Of a stretch of 6,594 bases of DNA, positions 1 to 5,548 are shown one piece after another. Origin of the DNA: Fusobacteriaceae bacterium (lineage in GTDB: Bacteria; Fusobacteriota; Fusobacteriia; Fusobacteriales; Fusobacteriaceae); assembly GCA_016938425.1 (NCBI GenBank), contig JAFGUR010000115.1:1-6594 (forward strand). The letters run 5' to 3'. A program made the translations under genes and the position numbers. The notes under the pieces are model-generated. The model was not told where the DNA came from. It was given only the letters and a program-made list of their open reading frames with translations, and did no database searches. Position 1 is the stretch's first letter. Every line of letters starts with the position of its first letter.

Positions 1-1
1 C

Positions 2-1087
2 TTTAGACACCAAATCCTTGGAGGAGGTCCAAATGGAAGTCCACCTGTAGACTCTATATGTCCTTTTGGAGCTATAGAATCTTTATATAAACTAATTAGT
101 ACTGGTAATTTTATTGAAAAAATAGATTGGTCTGCTGTCACTTTGCTTACTGGTTCTATAATTTTAACTATAATTTTAGGTAGATATTTTTGTGGTTGGA
201 TATGTGCATTAGGAACATTACAAGAATTATTTGGCAAGTTAGGCTTTAAAATTTTTAAGAAAAGATTTATTATAAATCCTAAGTTAGATTCACCTTTAAG
301 ATACATTAAATATATTTTATTGATAGTCATTTTATTTTTAACATGGAAAACTGGAACACTTATTATAAGACCTTACGATCCATTCGCTGCCTATTCTCAT
401 ATTCCAGCAGGTTTTGAAGAATTATGGAGTGGATTTTCAATTGGTTTTTCAATATTAATCATTTCTTTAATTGCTTCAATGTTTTATGATAGATTTTTTT
501 GTAAATATGCATGCCCTTTAGGTGCGTTTTTAGGTATTTTTTCTAAAATAAGTTTATTTAAAATTAAAAGAGAAAATTCAACATGTATTCATTGTAATTT
601 ATGCAATAAAAAATGTCCTGTGAATATTAGTGTAGAAAGCATTGAAAATGTTAATTCTGCTGAATGTATTTCTTGTTTAGAATGTGTAACTGTCTGTCCA
701 ACTAATAAAGGAACTCTTATTACAACTATTAAATCAATTAAAATTTCTCCAATAAAAGTAGCTATTTTAGGAGTATTTATTTATTTGTTAACAGCAGGAA
801 TTGGTCATATTACAGGATATTGGTCTACTGATAAAAGCCTAAAAGAAATTGTCACTATTGATGGTCAAATGGATCCTCAAAATATTAAAGGATTTATGAC
901 TTTAGAAGAAATTTCAAATCTATATAAAATAGATATTACTCTTTTATATACAGAATTAGGCATTTCTAAAGAGAAAATCCCTCCTGATACTCGTATTAAA
1001 AAAATAAAAGAACTATTAGGCCCAAATGATAATATTATTGATGAACAAACTGTTAGAGATACTGTTGAAGAAATTACTAAAAAATAA
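2..1087 (+). CDS. NapH/NosR-like membrane protein with two [4Fe-4S] clusters (5' end outside window)
   Basis: Probable inner-membrane electron-transfer protein of the NapH/NosR/YccM-like 4Fe-4S family. The frame is open from base 2, giving 361 visible residues, and the residues before the TTG at 143 already carry family sequence: a GGGP stretch and a CPFGAIE motif at residues 20-26. The gene therefore starts upstream of the window. FCGWICALG follows at 63-71 (Cys64, Cys68) and FCKYACPLG at 166-174 (Cys167, Cys171). Two ferredoxin motifs, CxxCxxCxxxCP, have cysteines at 195/198/201/205 and 222/225/228/232 and should bind two [4Fe-4S] clusters. Hydrophobic segments lie near 47-65, 100-115, 144-161 and 251-268. 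A soluble tail of about 90 residues carries a TLEE...ELGI...PPDT pattern that I believe recurs at the end of clostridial relatives; its role is unknown to me. Redox partners cannot be told from the window. Family call sure, specific function not. Confidence 0.88.
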   Translation, partial: FRHQILGGGPNGSPPVDSICPFGAIESLYKLISTGNFIEKIDWSAVTLLTGSIILTIILGRYFCGWICALGTLQELFGKLGFKIFKKRFIINPKLDSPLRYIKYILLIVILFLTWKTGTLIIRPYDPFAAYSHIPAGFEELWSGFSIGFSILIISLIASMFYDRFFCKYACPLGAFLGIFSKISLFKIKRENSTCIHCNLCNKKCPVNISVESIENVNSAECISCLECVTVCPTNKGTLITTIKSIKISPIKVAILGVFIYLLTAGIGHITGYWSTDKSLKEIVTIDGQMDPQNIKGFMTLEEISNLYKIDITLLYTELGISKEKIPPDTRIKKIKELLGPNDNIIDEQTVRDTVEEITKK

Positions 1088-1107
1088 TTTTCAAATAAAA
1101 AATTAAA

Positions 1108-1131
1108 GGGGAATTCAGAAATGAATTCCCC
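1108..1131. terminator. Shared hairpin terminator between convergent genes
   Basis: Perfect 9-bp inverted repeat, GGGGAATTC at 1108-1116 and GAATTCCCC at 1123-1131, with a 6-nt loop. It fills the 49-nt gap between two convergent stop codons. Read on the - strand it starts 5 nt after the aspA stop and is followed by a T-rich run (TTTAATTTTTTATTT), so it is a good intrinsic terminator for the hydG-aspA operon. Read on the + strand the following sequence is less uniform (TAAAACTATTTTAATTTATT), so termination of the iron-sulfur gene is plausible but weaker. Confidence 0.85.
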
Positions 1132-1136
1132 TAAAA

Positions 1137-2465
1137 CTATTTTAATTTATTTATTTCAAATATTTTTTCATTAATTATATCTTCTACCCTATTTCCCGTT
1201 TTTTCACTTTCCTTCAATATTTCTACAAGTTTCTCATAACCAAATTGCTCTATATACAAAGTTATTTTACTTGTACTTTTCTCCAAGTGATATGAGCATT
1301 TTTCTTTATTAGCTTCAACATGTTTAATTACAGTTTCTCTAAAAGCCTTTACTCCATCTGTCAAAATTTCCAAACTTTCCAAAAAAACTTCAGCAATAAT
1401 AGGTGTCATTGCATTTAATTCAAATTCTCCTTCACTACACGCAATTGTTAAGGTTGTATCATTTCCACAAATTTTATAAAATATTTGCTGAATCAGTTCA
1501 CATCCCACTGGATTTACTTTTCCTGGCATTATTGATGAGCCTGCTTGTAATGGTTTTAGTTTTATTTCTCCAAAAGGTTGAGAAGACATAAGCCTTAAAT
1601 CCTTAGCAATTTTATTTAAATTAGAAGCCATTGTCTTTATAAGTGAATGAACCTCTATAAAAACATCTAAATTTTGAGTAGCATCAATCAAGTTTTCTGC
1701 CCTTGCAAGTCCTAATCCTGTTATTCTTTGGAGTTCTTCTGTAACATAAAACTTATACTTTCCTGAAGCTCCAACACCAGTCCCAATGGCTGTTCCCCCA
1801 ATGTTTATTCTTCTTAATCTTTCTTCAATTTTATAAAGTCTCCATCTATCTCTAGATACAGATTCTGCATAAGCTCCAAATTCTTGTCCTAAGGTTAAGG
1901 GTACTGCGTCTTGTAATTGAGTTCTTCCTATTTTATAAATACTAGAAAATTCTCTTTCTTTTCCTTGAAGCGCTTCTTGTAAAGCCATTGTTTCAGAAAG
2001 TAACTCTCTCAATTGCTTAATTCCTGCTATTTTAAGTGCTGTTGGATAAACATCGTTTGTAGATTGAGATAAATTTACATGATTTAAGGGATCTAATATT
2101 TCATAATTCCCTCTATTTTGACCCATAAGCTCTAATCCTAAATTTGCAACAACTTCATTTACATACATATTAGTAGAAGTTCCTGCTCCTCCTTGTATGC
2201 TAGATAAAGGGATAATGTCACCATCTAATTCCTCTATAAACTTACTACTCGCTTTTTTTATTATATTTGCTAAATCATCTGGTATTTTTCCTGATTTTTT
2301 ATTGGCTTCAGCAGAACAAATTTTTATCAACCCTATGGCTCTTAATAATTCTTTATTTACTCTTCTACCCCTTATTTGAAAGTTTCCAATAGCTCTTTTA
2401 CTATGAATTCCATAATAAACATCTTCTAATTCTAACTCTCCTAAAGAATCTTTCTCTATCCTCAA
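1137..2465 (-). CDS. aspA: Aspartate ammonia-lyase homologue (aspartase/fumarase superfamily), divergent
   Basis: Predicted cytoplasmic homotetrameric lyase converting L-aspartate to fumarate and ammonia. Numbering from the TTG at 2465 (442 residues), family motifs are QGGAGTSTNMYVNEV at 91-105, QSTND at 134-138, GRTQLQDAVP at 180-189, and the catalytic-serine loop GSSIMPGKVNP at 309-319. GRTQLQDAVP has Gln where fumarase C has His, which favours aspartase. Three departures: the usual SGPRxG...EI stretch before the serine loop is replaced by SSQPFGEI (about three residues shorter); the C terminus lacks roughly 25-30 residues found in E. coli and Bacillus aspartases (about 475); and several flanking residues differ. 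It is last in the hydG operon, 33 nt after the 71-residue gene. aspA beside hydE/hydG is a recurring arrangement, and ammonia supply for the H-cluster dithiolate bridge is a possible reason (inference). Starts at 2474 (ATG) or 2483 (TTG) are possible. Fumarase is less likely. Confidence 0.87.
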   Translation of the reverse strand: MRIEKDSLGELELEDVYYGIHSKRAIGNFQIRGRRVNKELLRAIGLIKICSAEANKKSGKIPDDLANIIKKASSKFIEELDGDIIPLSSIQGGAGTSTNMYVNEVVANLGLELMGQNRGNYEILDPLNHVNLSQSTNDVYPTALKIAGIKQLRELLSETMALQEALQGKEREFSSIYKIGRTQLQDAVPLTLGQEFGAYAESVSRDRWRLYKIEERLRRINIGGTAIGTGVGASGKYKFYVTEELQRITGLGLARAENLIDATQNLDVFIEVHSLIKTMASNLNKIAKDLRLMSSQPFGEIKLKPLQAGSSIMPGKVNPVGCELIQQIFYKICGNDTTLTIACSEGEFELNAMTPIIAEVFLESLEILTDGVKAFRETVIKHVEANKEKCSYHLEKSTSKITLYIEQFGYEKLVEILKESEKTGNRVEDIINEKIFEINKLK

Positions 2466-2474
2466 AAAGCTCAT

Positions 2475-2480
2475 TCCTTT
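2475..2480 (-). promoter_or_regulatory. Ribosome binding site that decides the aspA start
   Basis: AAAGGA on the - strand. It directly abuts the ATG at 2474 (no spacer, too close to serve it) and lies inside the reading frame opened by the TTG at 2483, but sits 9 nt before the TTG at 2465. A start there gives a protein beginning MRIEKDSLG, which matches the usual N terminus of the family. I therefore prefer 2465. Confidence 0.6.
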
Positions 2481-2498
2481 CAAAATATTGTTTACAAA

Positions 2499-2714
2499 TC
2501 AAAAAATTTTTGAAATTTCAATCTTGTCTTTTTCTTCTACCCCTTCGCCAATTAAAACAAAATTTTCACTTTCCCATAAAACTTCTTTTGGTAAAAATTT
2601 ACTTTCACCTATAGAAAATAGAAATTCTTTTCTTTTAGAAATTTTTTTGGCAAATGTTAAATTGTATTTTTGTGCATAAGAAGATAATTTATCTTTTAAC
2701 ATTTCTATATTCAT
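2499..2714 (-). CDS. Unrecognised 71-residue protein between hydG and aspA
   Basis: I do not recognise this protein. It is well supported as a gene: ATG at 2714 preceded by AGGAG at 2721-2725 with a 6-nt spacer, 12 nt after the hydG stop and a short gap before aspA, all on one strand. It has no cysteine, no signal peptide and no membrane segment, so it is probably cytosolic and does not bind a cluster through Cys. Charge is almost balanced (about 13 Lys/Arg and 12 Asp/Glu). The first 16 residues look helical; the rest (EFLFSIG, FVLIGEGVEE, KIEISKIF) alternates hydrophobic and polar residues like short beta strands, suggesting a small alpha/beta domain. Its place suggests an accessory role with HydG or AspA, but that rests on position alone. 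It could be lineage-specific. The + strand ORF opposite has no ribosome binding site and is treated as a shadow. Confidence 0.72.
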   Translation of the reverse strand: MNIEMLKDKLSSYAQKYNLTFAKKISKRKEFLFSIGESKFLPKEVLWESENFVLIGEGVEEKDKIEISKIF

Positions 2715-2726
2715 TTATCGCTCCTA

Positions 2727-4142
2727 TTAATAATACAAGTCTCTTTTACCATCTTTAACTTCTACTAATTTTAATCTTAAAGTTTCTCTTGTTTCTTCTT
2801 TCATTTCAGTTTTATCCAATTCTTTCCAAATTAAGTTATATCCTGCCTCTTTTGTTTCTTCTCCTGCATAGTCTTCAAGGTATTCAGCCAATGTTAATAG
2901 GGCATTAGGAGTGCAGAAATGATGTATAAACCCAGGTTTAGAAAACTCCATGAAATGCTCTCCCGTTCTTCCTAGTCTATAACAAGCAGTACAGAATGAT
3001 GGAGAATATCCACTTTCTACAAGTTCCCTAAGTACTTCATCTAAACTTCTACTATCCCCTATTTTAAATTGTTCTTTCTTCAAGTCTTGTTGCTTGTTTT
3101 TATTAGAATATCCTTGAAGTTCTATTTGAGTTCCTGCATCTATTTGAGATACTCCTAGAGCCATACATTCACGACGAACTTCAGCGTCTTCTCTTGCTGT
3201 TAATATAAGCCCTGTATAAGGAACTGCTAGTCTTAAAATTGCTATTATTTTTTTTAGTTCTTCGTCTCCAACTATATATTCTGGGTCTTTTTGTGTCCCA
3301 TTTGCATCTTTCATTCTTGGAAAAGAAATTGTATGAGGTCCTACTCCATACTCTGTTTCAAGATGTTCAACATGGCTCATAAGCCCTAAAACTTCAAATT
3401 TCCATTTATAAAGTCCAAATAAAGCCCCTATTCCAACATCATCTATTCCTGCTTCCATAGCTCTACTTAAACCAAATAATCTCCATTTAAAATTTGATTT
3501 TTCTCCCCCAACATGAAGTTTTTTATATGTTTCTTCATGATAAGTTTCTTGAAAAATTTGATATGTCCCAATTCCTGCTTCTTTTATTGGTTTGTAATCT
3601 TCTACCGATAATGGCGATGCATTTATATTAACACGTCTAATTTCTCCATTACCTTTTTTAAATTTATAAGCTTCTCTAACTGAACTCGCAATGTATTCAG
3701 GATTATAATCAGGGTGAGTTCCATAAACCATAATAAGTCTTTTATGCCCTTCATCTACTAAAGCTTCTACCTCATTTTTTATTTCTTCCATACTTAAAGT
3801 TTGTCTTATAGTATCATGATTGGTAGCCTTAAAGCCACAATATGTACATGTATTTATACATTTGTTCCCAACATATAAAGGTGCAAATAAAACAACTCTG
3901 TTCCCATATACTCTTTCTTTAATAGATTTTGCTAAATTAAATATTCTATTCAGTTTTTCAGAATCTTCAACATTTAGCAGTATTGCAACATCCTCTAAAC
4001 TTAGTCTGACCTGTTTCTCAGCTTTCTTCATTACAGCCTCGAAATCAGCCTCACTACAGCCCTTTGTTTCAACTAATAATCTCTCAATTAACTCGTTGTT
4101 TACAAAGCTTTCTTTTTGTACTTCATCTTTCCATGTTTGCAT
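2727..4142 (-). CDS. hydG: [FeFe]-hydrogenase H-cluster radical SAM maturase HydG
   Basis: Radical SAM tyrosine lyase that cleaves L-tyrosine to p-cresol and dehydroglycine and converts the latter to CO and CN bound to iron, feeding H-cluster assembly with HydE and HydF. The 471-residue length is normal. The SAM-cluster motif CINTCTYC (CX3CX2C) has Cys95, Cys99 and Cys102. The C-terminal auxiliary-cluster motif CX2CX22C has Cys384, Cys387 and Cys410; it separates HydG from the thiamine enzyme ThiH, its nearest relative. The barrel segment GTYQIFQETYHEETY (192-206) is typical of HydG/ThiH. ATG at 4142 has AGGAGG (4148-4153) with a 5-nt spacer. A terminator-like hairpin sits directly upstream, so expression may depend on readthrough. 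Downstream come the 71-residue gene and aspA; upstream is the TM1266-family gene. All key cysteines are present and nothing suggests inactivation. Confidence 0.97.
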   Translation of the reverse strand: MQTWKDEVQKESFVNNELIERLLVETKGCSEADFEAVMKKAEKQVRLSLEDVAILLNVEDSEKLNRIFNLAKSIKERVYGNRVVLFAPLYVGNKCINTCTYCGFKATNHDTIRQTLSMEEIKNEVEALVDEGHKRLIMVYGTHPDYNPEYIASSVREAYKFKKGNGEIRRVNINASPLSVEDYKPIKEAGIGTYQIFQETYHEETYKKLHVGGEKSNFKWRLFGLSRAMEAGIDDVGIGALFGLYKWKFEVLGLMSHVEHLETEYGVGPHTISFPRMKDANGTQKDPEYIVGDEELKKIIAILRLAVPYTGLILTAREDAEVRRECMALGVSQIDAGTQIELQGYSNKNKQQDLKKEQFKIGDSRSLDEVLRELVESGYSPSFCTACYRLGRTGEHFMEFSKPGFIHHFCTPNALLTLAEYLEDYAGEETKEAGYNLIWKELDKTEMKEETRETLRLKLVEVKDGKRDLYY

Positions 4143-4157
4143 TTTTTCCTCCTAAGA

Positions 4158-4193
4158 TTAAAAAAGTCTTCTCAAAAAATTTAAGAAGACTTT
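4158..4193 (-). terminator. Terminator-like hairpin abutting the hydG ribosome binding site (possible attenuator)
   Basis: On the - strand, AAAGTCTTCT (4193-4184) pairs perfectly with AGAAGACTTT (4172-4163) around an 11-nt A/T-rich loop, and the 3' arm runs into a stretch of six T. The T run ends only 4 nt before the TAGGAGG of hydG, leaving no room for a promoter between them. Any hydG message starting upstream must pass through it, so it is either a conditional (attenuating) terminator, a leaky one that lowers hydG-aspA output, or an RNA-stability hairpin. I found no clear competing antiterminator. Confidence 0.65.
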
Positions 4194-4199
4194 AAAATA

Positions 4200-4237
4200 A
4201 ATAGATTTTTCTATTCTAATAAAATCTCCCTTTTATT
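4200..4237 (-). other. Two A/U-rich hairpins in the hydG leader
   Basis: The 112-nt gap between the TM1266-family stop and the hydG start holds, besides the terminator-like hairpin, two small inverted repeats. AATAAAA (4218-4224) and TTTTATT (4231-4237) form a 7-bp A/U stem with loop GGGAGA in the - strand transcript. AATAGA (4200-4205) and TCTATT (4210-4215) form a 6-bp stem with a 4-nt loop. Both are weak alone and could be chance in such AT-rich DNA; together with the third hairpin they make an ordered leader. I see no match to a riboswitch I know and no convincing promoter. Confidence 0.35.
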
Positions 4238-4254
4238 CAGCCTTTGCCTTATAA

Positions 4255-4497
4255 TTAGGATTTTTTTATAGCAGTTTTTACTGAAACATCTTTAAGGTTC
4301 CCTAACAACCCTGAAAGAGCTCCCATTTCTTCGTTTGTTGCATCTACAATTAAGACTATAACTGATATTTGTTTTTCTCTATAAGGAATTCCCATACGAG
4401 AAATTATAATATCCCCAAACTTACTTAGAATTTCATTTACTCTATTTGCGCTTTCTCTATTTTCTATAAAAATAGATACTGTTCCTATTCTTTTCAT
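4255..4497 (-). CDS. TM1266-family putative regulator of the iron-only hydrogenase system
   Basis: Small protein (80 residues) of the family named after Thermotoga maritima TM1266, often found beside [FeFe]-hydrogenase maturation genes and described as a putative regulator; its ligand and mechanism are not established. The predicted order beta-alpha-beta-beta-alpha-beta gives an ACT/NikR-C-terminal-like ferredoxin fold: strand 2-11, helix 14-26, strands 28-35 and 43-51, helix 54-67, strand 70-77. Conserved-looking patches are RMGIPYRE (34-41) and GALSGLLG (59-66). There is no DNA-binding domain, so direct repression would need a partner; an effector-sensing or RNA/protein-interacting role is equally open. 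No cysteines. The ATG at 4497 shares its A with the last base of the upstream TAA stop, and a G-rich ribosome binding site lies about 5 nt before it, pointing to translational coupling with the transglycosylase gene. hydG follows after the hairpin-bearing leader. Confidence 0.88.
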   Translation of the reverse strand: MKRIGTVSIFIENRESANRVNEILSKFGDIIISRMGIPYREKQISVIVLIVDATNEEMGALSGLLGNLKDVSVKTAIKKS

Positions 4498-5009
4498 TAC
4501 ATCCCCCTAATTTTTTCATATATAGGAAGTTTATACTGATACACTTTTAAACATAAATTTATTTTTTTTACATATTTATTCGTTTCTGGAATATTCTTCC
4601 AAGTATTATTATTTACCCTAACTAATCCACCATTATAAGCAGCCATTATTTTTTCTAAATCTCCATCAAATTTTTCTGATAAATATTTAAAATAAATTGT
4701 TCCTATAAAAATATTATCCTCTGCATTATAAAGACTATAGTTCTTAGGATTTAATCCATTCTTTTTTAATATCCATTCTGCTGTGGCTGGCATTATTTGC
4801 ATAAGCCCCACTGCCCCTTTAGGAGAAACTATTTTTTCCCTATAATTACTTTCCACCTTAATCATAGAAAGTATTATGTGAATATCGACATTTTCAAGTT
4901 TTGAAACTCTTACTATCTCATTATAATACTTAATCGGGAAAAAATCGTATGTTAACTTTGTACCAATACCTAGTATCAAAATTAAAACAATTAATAATTT
5001 TTTAATCAT
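4497..5009 (-). CDS. Membrane-anchored lytic transglycosylase (Slt/MltE-type, GH23-like)
   Basis: Peptidoglycan-cleaving enzyme that cuts the MurNAc-GlcNAc bond with formation of 1,6-anhydroMurNAc; acts outside the cytoplasmic membrane. The 170 residues begin with KK and a hydrophobic stretch at 5-16. There is no lipobox cysteine, so it is an uncleaved anchor or signal peptide rather than a lipoprotein. The SLT domain follows: catalytic Glu53 in IKVESNY, GLMQIMPATAEW (68-79), the AAYNGG block (123-128), and PETNKYVKKI (141-150). It is a minimal, single-domain form with no LysM or other wall-binding part. Its ATG lies 2 nt past the trmL stop and its ribosome binding site (GGGGAA) is made of the last trmL codons, so the two are probably co-translated. 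The exact enzyme name within family 1 cannot be fixed from sequence alone. Confidence 0.92.
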   Translation of the reverse strand: MIKKLLIVLILILGIGTKLTYDFFPIKYYNEIVRVSKLENVDIHIILSMIKVESNYREKIVSPKGAVGLMQIMPATAEWILKKNGLNPKNYSLYNAEDNIFIGTIYFKYLSEKFDGDLEKIMAAYNGGLVRVNNNTWKNIPETNKYVKKINLCLKVYQYKLPIYEKIRGM

Positions 5010-5011
5010 AT

Positions 5012-5470
5012 TTATTCCCCAAAATTAAAATCCAATTGTCTTAAAGATTCATATAAAACTATTGCTGCTGATGTTGATAAATTTAAAGATCTTCCCATTG
5101 GAATCATTGGTATTGTTATATTATTCGCTTTATATTTTTCTAAAATCTCACTTGGTAATCCTCTCGATTCTGGTCCAAAAACTATAAAATCATTTTCTTT
5201 ATAATTAACATCTGAATATCTATTTTTAGTTTTTGTAGTAGCAAAATAAAAATTACTTTCTGGGTAAGCTTCTATTAACTCTTCCAGACTATTCCATTCA
5301 AATAACTTTACATCTTTCCAATAATCTAAACCTGTTCTTCTTATTTGTTTTTCATCAATACTAAAACCATAAGGTTTAATAAGATGTAAATTTGTTGCTG
5401 TTAAAACGCATGTTCTTCCCATATTCCCTGTATTATGAGGAATTTCTGGTTGGTAAAATACAATATTCAT
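5012..5470 (-). CDS. trmL: tRNA (cytidine/uridine(34)-2'-O)-methyltransferase TrmL
   Basis: SPOUT-class (trefoil-knot) SAM-dependent enzyme that methylates the ribose 2'-O of the wobble nucleotide of tRNA-Leu isoacceptors, as known for E. coli TrmL (YibK). The 152-residue length fits the minimal single-domain form. The three SPOUT motifs are intact: NTGNMGRT at 13-20 with the arginine used in catalysis, FGPESRGLP at 98-106, and IPM...RSLNLSTSAAIVLYE at 120-141, which forms the knot and the SAM pocket. RRTGLDY at 44-50 also matches TrmL. The start at 5470 has AAGGAAGG (5476-5483) with a 5-nt spacer and lies just downstream of a strong promoter, making it the first gene of the transcription unit. 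The transglycosylase gene follows after 2 nt. TrmH-type relatives are larger and differ in motif 3. Confidence 0.94.
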   Translation of the reverse strand: MNIVFYQPEIPHNTGNMGRTCVLTATNLHLIKPYGFSIDEKQIRRTGLDYWKDVKLFEWNSLEELIEAYPESNFYFATTKTKNRYSDVNYKENDFIVFGPESRGLPSEILEKYKANNITIPMIPMGRSLNLSTSAAIVLYESLRQLDFNFGE

Positions 5471-5501
5471 AATAACCTTCCTTATTTCTTAAGCTTCTAT
5501 T

Positions 5502-5530
5502 ATTTTATCTCAAATAAAAGTTTCCGTCAA
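5502..5530 (-). promoter_or_regulatory. sigma70-type promoter for the trmL-led operon
   Basis: On the - strand, TTGACG (5530-5525) and TAAAAT (5507-5502) are separated by exactly 17 nt, each one base from consensus. Transcription should begin near 5495, about 25 nt before the trmL start. This is the only convincing promoter I find on the - strand between the kinase gene and aspA, so it probably serves trmL through aspA, subject to the hairpin before hydG. Confidence 0.82.
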
Positions 5531-5536
5531 GAAAAC
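5513..5536 (-). terminator. Weak terminator of the kinase gene overlapping the trmL promoter
   Basis: In the - strand transcript GTTTTC (5536-5531) can pair with GGAAAC (5525-5520), with one G-U pair and a 5-nt loop, followed by TTTTATTTG. It starts 12 nt after the kinase stop codon. The stem is short, so termination would be inefficient. The loop and 3' arm coincide with the -35 element of the trmL promoter. Confidence 0.4.
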
Positions 5537-5548
5537 ATATCCATAATA

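Noticed and set aside
143..145. TTG as start of the iron-sulfur protein
   Set aside because: The same frame is open to base 2 and carries family motifs upstream of this codon.
1403..1591. Short + strand frames opposite aspA (here and at 2197-2379) and opposite the kinase (6175-6384)
   Set aside because: Antisense shadows of well-supported genes with no initiation signals.
1137..2465. Fumarase C instead of aspartase
   Set aside because: GRTQLQDAVP has Gln at the position where fumarase has His, and the neighbourhood is the known hydG-aspA one; not fully excluded because of the divergent segment.
2488..2679. Open reading frame of 63 codons on the + strand
   Set aside because: Antisense to the 71-residue - strand gene, which has the better ribosome binding site and operon spacing.
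2727..4142. Thiamine biosynthesis enzyme ThiH instead of HydG
   Set aside because: The C-terminal CX2CX22C motif and the TM1266/aspA neighbours are characteristic of HydG, not ThiH.
3820..4155. Open reading frame of 111 codons on the + strand
   Set aside because: Lies wholly opposite the 5' part of hydG, whose motifs are intact; no ribosome binding site and Ser/Phe-rich antisense composition.
4213..4241. TAGAAT on the - strand as a hydG promoter
   Set aside because: The hexamer 17 nt upstream (GCTGAA) bears no resemblance to a -35 box, and a transcript from here would still meet the terminator-like hairpin.
4250..4255. TATAAT on the + strand as a promoter -10 box
   Set aside because: No matching -35 box was recognised and there is no + strand gene downstream; chance in AT-rich DNA.
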